DNA from: Paraburkholderia fungorum
GTDB lineage: Bacteria > Pseudomonadota > Gammaproteobacteria > Burkholderiales > Burkholderiaceae
Direction of reading: 5' to 3'
Assembly: GCF_003610895.1 (NCBI RefSeq)
Contig: NZ_MCAS01000010.1
Span: 1 to 64,000, forward strand
Length of the DNA stretch: 64,000 nt
Shown: one piece after another, positions 7,272-15,117 of the stretch
Layout: each line of letters starts with the position of its first letter
Position numbering within the stretch: position 1 is the first letter of the stretch
Made by a program: the position numbers and the translations under genes
The notes under the pieces: model-generated
The model's database searches: none
Told to the model about the DNA's origin: nothing
Seen by the model: the letters and a program-made list of their open reading frames with translations, nothing else

Positions 7272-8549
7272 ATGAAAGTTACAAACTATCAGGGCGCAAC
7301 GATTGATCCTTATAGCAAGGGCTTGGGCATGGTTCCTGGCACCAGCATCCAGCTCACGGATGCCGCTCGCCTCGAGTGGAACCTGCTGAACGAAGACGTG
7401 AGCCTGCCCGCCGCCGTGCTGTACGCGGATCGCGTGGAACACAACCTGGAGTGGATGCAGGCGTTCGTCGCCGAATACGGCGTCAAGCTCGCGCCGCACG
7501 GCAAAACCACCATGGCGCCGCAGCTGTTTCGCCGCCAGCTCGAAACCGGCGCATGGGGCATCACGCTCGCCACCGCGCACCAGGTGCGCGCGGCCTATCA
7601 CGGCGGCGTGTCGCGAATCCTGATGGCCAACCAGCTGGTTGGCCGCCGCAACATGATGATGGTCGCCGAGTTGTTGAGCGATCCCGATTTCGAGTTCTTC
7701 TGTCTCGTCGATTCGGTCGAAGGCGTCGAACAACTGGGCCAGTTTTTCACATCGGTACGCAAACCGTTGCAGGTATTGCTCGAACTCGGCGTGCCGGGCG
7801 GGCGCACCGGCGTGCGCGACGAAGCGCAGCGCAACGCGGTGCTCGAGGCGATCGCACGCTATCCGGATGTGTTGAAGCTGGCTGGCGTCGAGTTGTATGA
7901 AGGCGTGCTGAAGGAAGAACACGAAGTGCGCGAGTTCCTGCAGAGCGCTGTCGCCATCACGCGCGCGCTTGTCGAGGAAGGCCGTTTTGCCCGCACGCCG
8001 GCTGTGTTGTCAGGCGCCGGCTCGGCCTGGTACGACGTGGTCGCGGAAGAATTCGTGAAGGCTGCGGAGACCGGCAAGGTCGAAATCGTGTTGCGGCCCG
8101 GCTGCTATCTCACACATGACGTCGGCGTCTATCGCAAGGCGCAAACCGACATCTTCGCGCGCAATCCGGTCGCGAAGAAAATGGGCGAGGGCCTGTTGCC
8201 GGCGCTGCAACTGTGGGCGTACGTGCAGTCGATTCCGGAGCCGGATCGCGCGATCATCGGTCTGGGCAAACGCGATTCCGCTTTCGACGCAGGCATGCCG
8301 GAACCGGCACGTCACTATCGTCCGGGCACCGAAGCGCCGCGCGATGTCGCGGCGAGCGAAGGCTGGGAAATTTTCGGCTTGATGGATCAGCACGCTTATC
8401 TGCGGATTCCCGCGGGCGCCGATCTGAAGGTAGGCGACATGATCGGGTTCGACATTTCGCATCCGTGTCTGACGTTCGACAAGTGGCGTCAGGTACTGGT
8501 GCTCGATCCGTCGTACCGCGTCACGGAAGTGATCGAAACGTTCTTCTGA
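7272..8549 (+). CDS. PLP-dependent D-amino-acid deaminase (D-threonine aldolase / DSD1 fold)
   Basis: A 425-residue fold-type III PLP protein of the D-serine dehydratase / D-threonine aldolase group. The N-terminal alanine-racemase-like barrel carries the PLP lysine in APHGKTTMAPQLF (about residue 78), GSGAGSAWYDVV-type phosphate contacts, and RPGCYLTHDVGVY. The C-terminal FDISHPCLTFDKW holds the His and Cys that bind the metal in eukaryotic D-serine dehydratase. Expected reaction: deamination of a D-hydroxyamino acid to a 2-oxoacid plus ammonia. Start 7272 follows CGGAGA; in-frame ATG 7257 and TTG 7236 are alternatives. It is divergent from the RpiR/D-aminoacylase/RidA run, giving a coherent D-amino-acid catabolic locus. 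Confidence 0.85.
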   Translation: MKVTNYQGATIDPYSKGLGMVPGTSIQLTDAARLEWNLLNEDVSLPAAVLYADRVEHNLEWMQAFVAEYGVKLAPHGKTTMAPQLFRRQLETGAWGITLATAHQVRAAYHGGVSRILMANQLVGRRNMMMVAELLSDPDFEFFCLVDSVEGVEQLGQFFTSVRKPLQVLLELGVPGGRTGVRDEAQRNAVLEAIARYPDVLKLAGVELYEGVLKEEHEVREFLQSAVAITRALVEEGRFARTPAVLSGAGSAWYDVVAEEFVKAAETGKVEIVLRPGCYLTHDVGVYRKAQTDIFARNPVAKKMGEGLLPALQLWAYVQSIPEPDRAIIGLGKRDSAFDAGMPEPARHYRPGTEAPRDVAASEGWEIFGLMDQHAYLRIPAGADLKVGDMIGFDISHPCLTFDKWRQVLVLDPSYRVTEVIETFF

Positions 8550-8558
8550 CGCTGAAGC

Positions 8559-8594
8559 AAACGGCGCGTCTCACGGTGAGGTGGCGCGCCGTTT
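8559..8594 (+). terminator. Terminator after the D-amino-acid deaminase
   Basis: AAACGGCGCG and CGCGCCGTTT form a perfect 10-bp stem around a 16-nt loop, starting 10 nt after the stop codon; the T-run is short (TTTG). It lies between convergent genes and may act in both directions. Confidence 0.65.
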
Positions 8595-8691
8595 GTCACG
8601 TGCATGTCCTTCGTGACCCCGGTTCAGGTCGTGTCATTCGCAGCGGCCTGCCGTACTGAATCTGAATCGGCGGCGCTCCGATCCGTGAGGT

Positions 8692-9186
8692 CTAACGAGC
8701 CGGGGTATCCTGCGCTTGCGCAAGAGCGGCGGAGTCCACCGCTGCTGCGTTAGCCGTCGCCGCCACTTCGCCGATCCGCGTTTCCAGTATCGTCAAAGCA
8801 CCCGAGAGAGCGTTCAGCGCGTCGTCCGGTAATGCCGCTATCGTGTCGTGCAAAAAAGCATTGCGGCGCGGCAAGCTGGCTTCCGTCACGGACCGCCCTG
8901 CTTCGGTCAAACGTACATTGGTCACGCGGTTATCGCGTGCGTCCATGCTGCGAGCAATCCAGCCTAAACCCTCGAGCGTTTTCAATTGCCGCGTGAGCGC
9001 ACCCGGATCGACGCGCAAGCGCTCGACCAGCCGCTTCTGCGACGACTCGCCGGCCTGCTCGTGCAGCGCGAGCAGAATGCGCCAGCGCGGCAACGGCTGG
9101 CCAACCTGGGCCTCGAAGGCCGACATGAACGTCCGATAAGTGCGGCCGAATTGCTGCATGACGGCGACGCGGTCCTGTTCTTCCAT
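8692..9186 (-). CDS. MarR-family transcriptional regulator
   Basis: A 164-residue winged-helix repressor. The core reads PRWRILLALHEQ, KRLVERLRVDPGALTRQLKTLEGLGWIARS and the wing DARDNRVTNVRLTEAG (residues 33-108), followed by the dimerisation helix LPDDALNALSGALTILETRI. It follows the DHA2 exporter after 30 bp on the same strand, so exporter and regulator form an operon. The likely operator is the TTGAC-N2-GTCAA dyad upstream of the exporter. The ligand is unknown; such repressors commonly respond to phenolic drugs exported by their partner. Confidence 0.88.
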   Translation of the reverse strand: MEEQDRVAVMQQFGRTYRTFMSAFEAQVGQPLPRWRILLALHEQAGESSQKRLVERLRVDPGALTRQLKTLEGLGWIARSMDARDNRVTNVRLTEAGRSVTEASLPRRNAFLHDTIAALPDDALNALSGALTILETRIGEVAATANAAAVDSAALAQAQDTPAR

Positions 9187-9216
9187 GATCTGTCAGTAAA
9201 ACGGTAAGGCTAAAAA

Positions 9217-10812
9217 TCAATCCGCGTGAATCACCGGCTCGAGCTTGCGCTGAAGCTTGATTGGCGGCACACGGCGGCTTTGCCACACGGACACCACGGC
9301 GATGATCGCCGCCATCGCGAGGCCCAGATGAATCGCCGCGACCAGCGACTCACGCGCGCTCTCCAGCAACATCGCGCCGTTGTGACCCGCATGCTGCAGT
9401 TGACCGAGCAAGGTGGTTTGCGCGTCGCGATTGATCAGAATTTGCGGGTCGCCGAGATCGGCGAACCATTGCGACGCGTGATCGTTCTCCAGCGCACTGC
9501 GAACGCCGCTTGCGTACATATGGCTAACCAGGGTGCCGGTCAGCGCCGTGCCGATCATGCCGCCGATCATCCGCAGCGACTGCAGCAGCGCGGTGGCGAT
9601 ACCAAGGTGCTCGCGGCCGGCGGTCTGCTGCGCGAAGATCGTCAGATTCGGCATCACGAAGCCGAGACCGAGACCGCCGAGCACCATGAACGACATCAGC
9701 AGCCACTGCGGCATCGAACGCGTTGCGACGACCACGCCGAGGCATGCCAACGCCACCAGCGCGAAGCCGATGTACAGCATCAGATTCGGATTGCGCACCC
9801 GCGAGACGATACGGCCGTTGGCGATACTGCCGATCGTGATGAACACGACGAGCGGCGTAATAACGAGTCCCGCTTCTTTCGGCGACATCCCGAAGCCGCC
9901 CTGGAACAGCAACGGCGCGTAGAACAGCAACGAGAACATGGTGAAGCCGCCCAGCACGGCGAGCGTGAAGAGCGCCGCCAGACTGCGGTTGCGAAACATA
10001 TCCACCGGCAGAATCGCCGTTGGGCAACGCTTTTCCCATTGCCACAGCCCGTACGCCGAGGCAACGCTCAGCGCGAGCAGTGCGGACACGCTCAACGTGA
10101 CGCCGTGCTTCGGCAGCAACTCGACGAACAATTGCAAGGAGCCGAGCGCCACTGCGATCAGCAGCGCGCCGGGCCAATCTAGCCGCATCTTGCCTTTGTG
10201 CTCGATGTGCCGCAGATGTGGCAGGAAGCGCCAGACGAAAAATAGCGACAGCAGACCGACCGGCAGATTCACATAGAACACCGACCGCCAGCCGTAGTAC
10301 TGCGTGAGGAAGCCGCCGAGCGATGGCCCCACCGCGTTCGCAATACCGAACGCCGAACTCATCAGCACCTGCCAGCGCAGACGCACGACCGAGTCTGGGA
10401 AAAGATCAGGAATGCACGCGAAGGCGGTGCCGACCAGCATGCCGCCGCCAATGCCCTGCAAACCGCGCGCGAGCACGAGGAACAGCATGTTGTTGGCGGC
10501 GCCGCATAGCACCGACGCCGCCGTGAACACGACGATCGATGCGATCACGAATGGCTTGCGCCCATAGTAATCGCCGAGGCGGCCGAAGATCGGCACGGTG
10601 ATCACCGAGGTCAGCAGATATAACGTGGCGACCCACGCATAAAGCTCGAAACCCTTCAGTTCCGCGACGATGGTAGGCAACGCGGTGCCGACCACGGTCT
10701 GGTCCAGAGCGACCAGCATCGAAACGAAGGAAACGCCGAGCATCGCCAGTAGCGATTCACGGAAAGGTAAAACTTGCCCACTCGAGTGGTGGGCCGCGGT
10801 ATGGACAGCCAT
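9217..10812 (-). CDS. DHA2-family MFS multidrug exporter (EmrB/QacA type)
   Basis: About 531 residues with the 14-helix DHA2 pattern. LDQTVVGTALPTIV in helix 1 is motif D1 of drug:H+ antiporters, GRLGDYYGRKPF is motif A, LARGLQGIGGGM is motif B and GIANAVGPSLGGFL is motif C. The C-terminus is short and basic. ATG 10812 (MAVHTAAHHSSG) is chosen because a TATGAT -10 box (10857-10852) and a MarR-like dyad (10841-10830) lie just upstream, which would put a TTG start at 10845 on the transcription start itself. No strong Shine-Dalgarno precedes 10812. Co-transcribed with the MarR regulator. Confidence 0.87.
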   Translation of the reverse strand: MAVHTAAHHSSGQVLPFRESLLAMLGVSFVSMLVALDQTVVGTALPTIVAELKGFELYAWVATLYLLTSVITVPIFGRLGDYYGRKPFVIASIVVFTAASVLCGAANNMLFLVLARGLQGIGGGMLVGTAFACIPDLFPDSVVRLRWQVLMSSAFGIANAVGPSLGGFLTQYYGWRSVFYVNLPVGLLSLFFVWRFLPHLRHIEHKGKMRLDWPGALLIAVALGSLQLFVELLPKHGVTLSVSALLALSVASAYGLWQWEKRCPTAILPVDMFRNRSLAALFTLAVLGGFTMFSLLFYAPLLFQGGFGMSPKEAGLVITPLVVFITIGSIANGRIVSRVRNPNLMLYIGFALVALACLGVVVATRSMPQWLLMSFMVLGGLGLGFVMPNLTIFAQQTAGREHLGIATALLQSLRMIGGMIGTALTGTLVSHMYASGVRSALENDHASQWFADLGDPQILINRDAQTTLLGQLQHAGHNGAMLLESARESLVAAIHLGLAMAAIIAVVSVWQSRRVPPIKLQRKLEPVIHAD

Positions 10813-10829
10813 TTTTGATAGCGCAACAG

Positions 10830-10857
10830 TTGACCTGTCAAACAATTCTGAATCATA
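10830..10857 (-). promoter_or_regulatory. Promoter -10 and MarR-like operator of the exporter operon
   Basis: On the minus strand TATGAT (10857-10852) is a good -10 box, and TTGAC-AG-GTCAA (10841-10830) is a perfect 5+5 inverted repeat just downstream, overlapping the expected transcription start. TTG-N-CAA dyads of this size are typical MarR-family sites, and the operon encodes a MarR protein. No clear -35 is visible. Confidence 0.5.
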
Positions 10858-10934
10858 CCACGAGGTGATGCTCTAAGCTGGAAGCCGCCGGCGCGGTTTA
10901 CCGCGCCGGCAATCGACTGAAGAATGGACAACAC

Positions 10935-11795
10935 ATGACGCCAGGGAGGCACATGGAGCCGAGTTCGCTCGCAGCACAATCGTTATCGGACGACGACCTG
11001 AGCGCGTTGCGACGCGCGAAACACGAACTGGAAAGCCCCGCGCTGGCGATGAAACTGGCCAGCATCGTCGGCGCGCCGCTCGAAAAGCTGCTCTCGCGCA
11101 TTCCGGCTTTCGCCAACGAAAAGGTCACGGATGCGACGGAACTGGCGTTGCGCAAATGCCTTTCGATCGCACTGCGCACGCTTGGGCGGCAGGCCGGCGC
11201 CTCGCCGCTGATCGTGCCCGACAAGCCGAGCAACCTGCTGCACAAATTCGCCGTGGCCACGACCGGCGCGGCCGGCGGCGCCTTCGGTTTGTTCGCGCTG
11301 CCCGTCGAGTTGCCGGTCACGACCACGCTGATGTTCCGCTCGATCTGCGACATCGCGCGCAGCGAGGGCGAAGACCTGACGTCGATCGACACGCAGTTGC
11401 AATGCCTGACGGTGCTCGGCATGGGCGGCACCTCGAAAGCCGACGACGACGCGGACTTCGGCTACTTCATCATGCGCGGCGCGCTGGCGCAGGCGGTATC
11501 GAAGGCTTCATCCGAAATCGCGACGAAAGGCTTCACCGCGCATGGCTCCGCGGCCTTGCTGCGCCTGCTCAATACGATTGCCGCGCGCTTTTCGGTGCAG
11601 GTGAGCGAGCAGATCGCCGCCAAGTCGATTCCGGCGATCGGCGCAGTGCTCGGCGCGATGGTCAATACGGTGTTCATCGACCACTTCCAGCAAGTCGCGC
11701 ACGGCCACTTCACCGTGCGGCGGCTGGAGCGGCAATATGGCCAGGAAGCGGTCGAAACCGCCTATCAGGCGATGGACGTCACGCTGGACGGCTGA
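10935..11795 (+). CDS. EcsC-family protein
   Basis: A 286-residue protein matching the EcsC family (named after a Bacillus protein adjacent to an ABC transporter; function unknown). The family core covers residues 50-270: NLLHKFAVATTGAAGGAFGLFALPVELPVTTTLMFRSICDIA, then GMGGTSKADDDADFGYFIMRGALA and IPAIGAVLGAMVNTVFIDHFQQVAHGHFTVRRLERQYG. Two hydrophobic Gly/Ala-rich stretches (about 95-125 and 230-250) could associate with membranes; no signal peptide. ATG 10953 has GGGAGG only 3 nt upstream and is an alternative start. The 3' end overlaps the convergent esterase gene by 31 bp. Confidence 0.8.
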   Translation: MTPGRHMEPSSLAAQSLSDDDLSALRRAKHELESPALAMKLASIVGAPLEKLLSRIPAFANEKVTDATELALRKCLSIALRTLGRQAGASPLIVPDKPSNLLHKFAVATTGAAGGAFGLFALPVELPVTTTLMFRSICDIARSEGEDLTSIDTQLQCLTVLGMGGTSKADDDADFGYFIMRGALAQAVSKASSEIATKGFTAHGSAALLRLLNTIAARFSVQVSEQIAAKSIPAIGAVLGAMVNTVFIDHFQQVAHGHFTVRRLERQYGQEAVETAYQAMDVTLDG

Positions 11796-12739
11796 GCGGC
11801 CATGGCGCGCCCACTTGCTGCGCTCGTCACGCGACGCACGAAGGCCGCAGCGCGGTCGAGCGCACGGCCGCCCTCCGGAATGAATGGCGTGAACAATGGC
11901 CAGACGTGCGGCATCTTCTTCCAGACTTCGAATTCGCAGTCGACGCCCGCAGCGCGTGCGTTGTCGGCGACGCGTTGCGAGTCGTCCAGCAACACCTCGG
12001 TGCTGCCCGCCATGATGAAGAGCGGCGGCAAGCCGTGCAGGTCGGCGTAGACCGGCGACGCGTACGGATGGGTGGCTGCGGCGTCACCGAGATAAACCTG
12101 TGCCGCGCGAGCGATCGCGGGACCGCTGAACATCGGATCGAGACCGTCATTGGTGCGGATGGAAGCGCCTGCAGCGGCCAGATCGGTCCACGGCGAAAAC
12201 AGCAGGCCGCCAGCCGGCAATGGATCGCCGGCATCGCGCAACGCAATGAGCGTGGCTAGCGCGAGACCGCCGCCCGCAGAATCACCTGAGATCACGATCG
12301 ACTCGGGCGGCGTACCGTCTGCAAGCAACTGACGATAGGCTGCGGTTGCATCATCGAGCGCCGCTGGGAAGCGATGTTCCGGCGCGAGCCGGTAGTCGAG
12401 CGAAAAGACCGGGGCATTTGCACGCCTCGCCAACCCGAACACCAGCGAGCGATGTGTACGCGGTGAACAGAAGTAATAGCCGCCGCCGTGGCAATACAGC
12501 ACGGTCGGTTCGGTTCCGGCGCTCGGTGCGCCGTCGAGGCGTTCGATCCACTCGCCTTGCAGCGGCCAATCGTCCGCCCCATACAATTCCCGCAGACGCC
12601 AGCCGGCGGGTACCTTCGGCGACCAGACCCGCCTGGCGGTCAATGCGCGTGCCCTCTCAACATTGATACCCGGTTTGAGGGTTTGTGGCCGGAACTCCCT
12701 GCGCAGGTACCAGCACGCCAGTGCACTTTGCCAACTCAT
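11765..12739 (-). CDS. Alpha/beta hydrolase, hormone-sensitive-lipase-type esterase
   Basis: A 324-residue carboxylesterase of the HSL (family IV) group. The oxyanion-hole motif HGGGYYFCS lies near residues 83-91, the nucleophile motif is GDSAGGGLALA (about 153), the acid is in AGSTEVLLDDS and the catalytic histidine in MPHVWPLF. It probably hydrolyses short acyl esters in the cytoplasm. The start at 12739 is preceded by AAGGAG, but this Shine-Dalgarno sits in the loop of an 8-bp stem that ends directly at the ATG. The 3' end overlaps the convergent EcsC gene. Confidence 0.88.
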   Translation of the reverse strand: MSWQSALACWYLRREFRPQTLKPGINVERARALTARRVWSPKVPAGWRLRELYGADDWPLQGEWIERLDGAPSAGTEPTVLYCHGGGYYFCSPRTHRSLVFGLARRANAPVFSLDYRLAPEHRFPAALDDATAAYRQLLADGTPPESIVISGDSAGGGLALATLIALRDAGDPLPAGGLLFSPWTDLAAAGASIRTNDGLDPMFSGPAIARAAQVYLGDAAATHPYASPVYADLHGLPPLFIMAGSTEVLLDDSQRVADNARAAGVDCEFEVWKKMPHVWPLFTPFIPEGGRALDRAAAFVRRVTSAASGRAMAAQPSSVTSIA

Positions 12740-12767
12740 CGGGACACGCTCCTTCGCTAGTGTCCCG
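12740..12767 (-). promoter_or_regulatory. Stem-loop abutting the esterase start codon, Shine-Dalgarno in loop
   Basis: On the minus strand CGGGACAC, loop TAGCGAAGGAGC, GTGTCCCG is immediately followed by the ATG of the esterase. The 8-bp stem is perfect and GC-rich, and the loop contains AAGGAG. Either an RNA translation-control hairpin or a DNA operator dyad overlapping the translation start. Confidence 0.6.
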
Positions 12768-12861
12768 TCATGGTACGTGCGTTCGCCGATGCGCCAGTGG
12801 ACGGCGGCTTCTAATCCTGAAAAAGCGCCGGCGCCACCGGGTGGTACGATTTTCTTCTTGC

Positions 12862-13296
12862 CTAGTTCGCCGGCAGCACCTGCCCGCGAATCTCACCCAT
12901 CGGGTTCTGCGCGGTGTGGACATTGAAGTACCACTGCCCGGCCATCAAATCCGTCACCTGCTGCTCGGTAAGCGCCGCCGATCCTTTGATCGGACTTGCC
13001 AACGCTTCCTTGCCGATCGGCACCTGGACCTTGGCGTTCTGGCCGACCGGCGCGGGGCCGTGGAAGTGCGCGGCGGTTGCCGGGCCGCTCAGCCCTTCAT
13101 AGGTAACGGTCCATTGCAGCGCTTTGGTCGAAGTATCGAACGTGGCGTTCAACATGCCGTGCCCGTGACTCACGCGCGGCGGCACTTCGCTCGACGGTTC
13201 GAGGTCGGCTTTCAACGCCACCGTATCCGCGAAAGCGGCACCCGACGCCAACACCCACAACACCACAGCCAGATTCAGTTTTCGAAGTGCAATCAT
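12862..13296 (-). CDS. CHRD-domain secreted protein
   Basis: A 144-residue protein with a Sec signal peptide (MIALRKLNLAVVLWVLASGAAFA) and one CHRD domain: LKADLEPSSEVPPRVSHGHGMLNATFD, LQWTVTYEGLSGPATAAHFHGPAPVGQNA and YFNVHTAQNPMGEIRGQVLP. CHRD domains are found in chordin and in many bacterial exported proteins; the biochemical role is unknown, though the conserved histidines suggest ligand or metal contact. Start 13296 follows GGAGAAGACG; the frame continues upstream through the porin terminator, so the longer frame is not real. Probably monocistronic. Confidence 0.85.
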   Translation of the reverse strand: MIALRKLNLAVVLWVLASGAAFADTVALKADLEPSSEVPPRVSHGHGMLNATFDTSTKALQWTVTYEGLSGPATAAHFHGPAPVGQNAKVQVPIGKEALASPIKGSAALTEQQVTDLMAGQWYFNVHTAQNPMGEIRGQVLPAN

Positions 13297-13436
13297 CGTC
13301 TTCTCCGGACTTGATGCACCGCCACACCGGAAACCCGGCTGCGCGCGGCGCCACCACATACTAGTGCAAATCCTTCGAAGATGTTTGCGTCGGAGGGCAC
13401 TTGCAGTAGCTGGCCCCGTCGTGTCGCTTTCGTCAA

Positions 13437-13466
13437 TAAAAAAGCACCGCGAGCGGTGCTTTTTCT
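13437..13466 (-). terminator. Rho-independent terminator of the porin gene
   Basis: AAAGCACCG and CGGTGCTTT form a 9-bp stem with a 4-nt loop, followed on the minus strand by a run of six Ts. It starts about 20 nt after the porin stop codon. Confidence 0.85.
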
Positions 13467-13483
13467 TCCTGCAGCAAGGTGCT

Positions 13484-14611
13484 TTAGAAGCGGTGGCGGA
13501 CACCCGTCGTCACCACACCCTGGCTCCTGCCCGACGACGGCGCATCGGTGCCGAACACTTGCGACCCAATCTGGTTGCCCTTCGCGCCGACCTGCGCAAC
13601 GCCTTCGAGGTACAGGTCGGTACGGCGCGACAGTGCGTAGTCAGCCTGCAGACCGATCTGGTTCCAGTGGCTCGAACCGCCCGGCACGCCCGGCGTGTTC
13701 TGCAGCGCTTGCGTATAGGTGTAAGCCGCACCGAACGACATCGCCGGCGTCAGGTTGTAATGCGCGTTGACTTCGTAGTTGCTGTAGCGCACCGACGCGT
13801 CGTTGGTGACGAAGTTAAAGCGGCTCTGCGTGTACACGAGGCCAACCGTTGCCGGGCCAAATGCGTAGCTGCCGCCGGCACCCCAGGTGCGCTGCCGCTG
13901 ACGTTCGCCCGCTACGCCGACATTCGGCGCACCGTCCTGGATCGCACCGCTTGCGTTGCCGCCGGCACCCTGGGCCTGCAGGTAGCCGGCTGCCAGCTTC
14001 AGGCCGCCGTTCGAATAACCCATGCCGGCGCTGTAGGCGCGATTGTTTGCGAAGGCGCCGGCCTGGTTCGAGAAGCCATACAGGCCGCTGAACGAGAAAC
14101 CGTCATAGTTCGCACTCTGGTACTTCACCGAGTTGTTGATACGCATCGACGCGTTGGCGTTGTCGTTATCGCCGCGATGCGCGAGGTACTCGCCGCCCCA
14201 GCTGCCGGTTGCGGTCAACGGGCCGAGATAATCGACCACGGAGTCGTACTGACGACCCAGGGTCAGCGTGCCATAGCCGCTCGAGACGCCGACAAACGCC
14301 TGGCGGCCAAAGCCACGGTTACCTTGCCCGCTCATGCCGTTGCCTACGTTAAAGCCGTTTTCCAACGTGAAGATTGCCGCGTAGCCGCCGCCGAGATCTT
14401 CACGCCCGCGCATGCCCCAGCGGCTGCCCGACACATTGCCGCTCGTCAGGCCGTACGAAGCACCATGCTTCGATGCGTCGCTCGCCGAGACTTCATTTTG
14501 CACATACGTGAAACCAGCATCGACGATACCGTACAACGTCACGCTGCTTTGCGCGTTGGCCGCGCTAGCGAACGTCGCGGAAACCGCCGCAAGAATCAGA
14601 ATCTTTTTCAT
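13484..14611 (-). CDS. Outer-membrane porin (Gram-negative OmpC-like, Burkholderia type)
   Basis: A 375-residue beta-barrel porin. A signal peptide (MKKILILAAVSATFASAANA) is followed by QSSVTLYGIVDAGFTY, the classic N-terminal strand of neisserial/burkholderial porins, then GSRWGMRGREDLGGGYAAIFTLENGF, GRQAFVGVSSGYGTLTLGRQYDSV and the C-terminal strand GVVTTGVRHRF ending in Phe, the outer-membrane assembly signal. Start 14611 is fixed by the signal peptide. A terminator follows. The adjacent LysR gene is divergent across a 506-bp region, so it could be a regulator. Confidence 0.93.
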   Translation of the reverse strand: MKKILILAAVSATFASAANAQSSVTLYGIVDAGFTYVQNEVSASDASKHGASYGLTSGNVSGSRWGMRGREDLGGGYAAIFTLENGFNVGNGMSGQGNRGFGRQAFVGVSSGYGTLTLGRQYDSVVDYLGPLTATGSWGGEYLAHRGDNDNANASMRINNSVKYQSANYDGFSFSGLYGFSNQAGAFANNRAYSAGMGYSNGGLKLAAGYLQAQGAGGNASGAIQDGAPNVGVAGERQRQRTWGAGGSYAFGPATVGLVYTQSRFNFVTNDASVRYSNYEVNAHYNLTPAMSFGAAYTYTQALQNTPGVPGGSSHWNQIGLQADYALSRRTDLYLEGVAQVGAKGNQIGSQVFGTDAPSSGRSQGVVTTGVRHRF

Positions 14612-15117
14612 GATGTTCCAAATAACGTGTGATTGTTGAGTCCTCGACTCGATTTGTTTGCACAGCGCGATTACTGGCTGCGGATCAGCTCGATCCAGAG
14701 CACTCACTGCATATCGGCTTGATTTGCAGAGCGGAGTTTAGGTGTCCAACTTTCAGAGACGCCACGCGTGTTCACACAAAATATTTTTTGAATTGTTCGA
14801 AAAATCAACATCGCAATATTGGCGAGCCTTGCACCACAAGACCTTCCATTTATCTCGTTTTATATTTAGCGATACTTATCTAATTAAAGCGTTGCAACCC
14901 CGCTACATCGTGCATTCGGAAGTCTCGTCACGGCTATTCGGCCGGTTCTTGTGCCGGCCAGTTTTTGCGACGATTACCATCGCTCACCTGTTGCGTGCAG
15001 CATGAGCGATTTCCCATCACGGAACGCTGCTGCAACCCGCACGGTTTCTCTCCACGCTCAAACTCACGCTGCCAGTTCCATGCGCCCAGGTGCTTCCCGA
15101 TCGAGCCAACTATCACG
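14612..15117. promoter_or_regulatory. Long divergent intergenic region, porin / LysR
   Basis: 506 bp without a credible gene. An AT-rich segment near 14770-14890 is the likely promoter zone for the porin and, in the other direction, the LysR gene. No clear dyad, RNA gene or mobile element was recognised. Confidence 0.4.
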
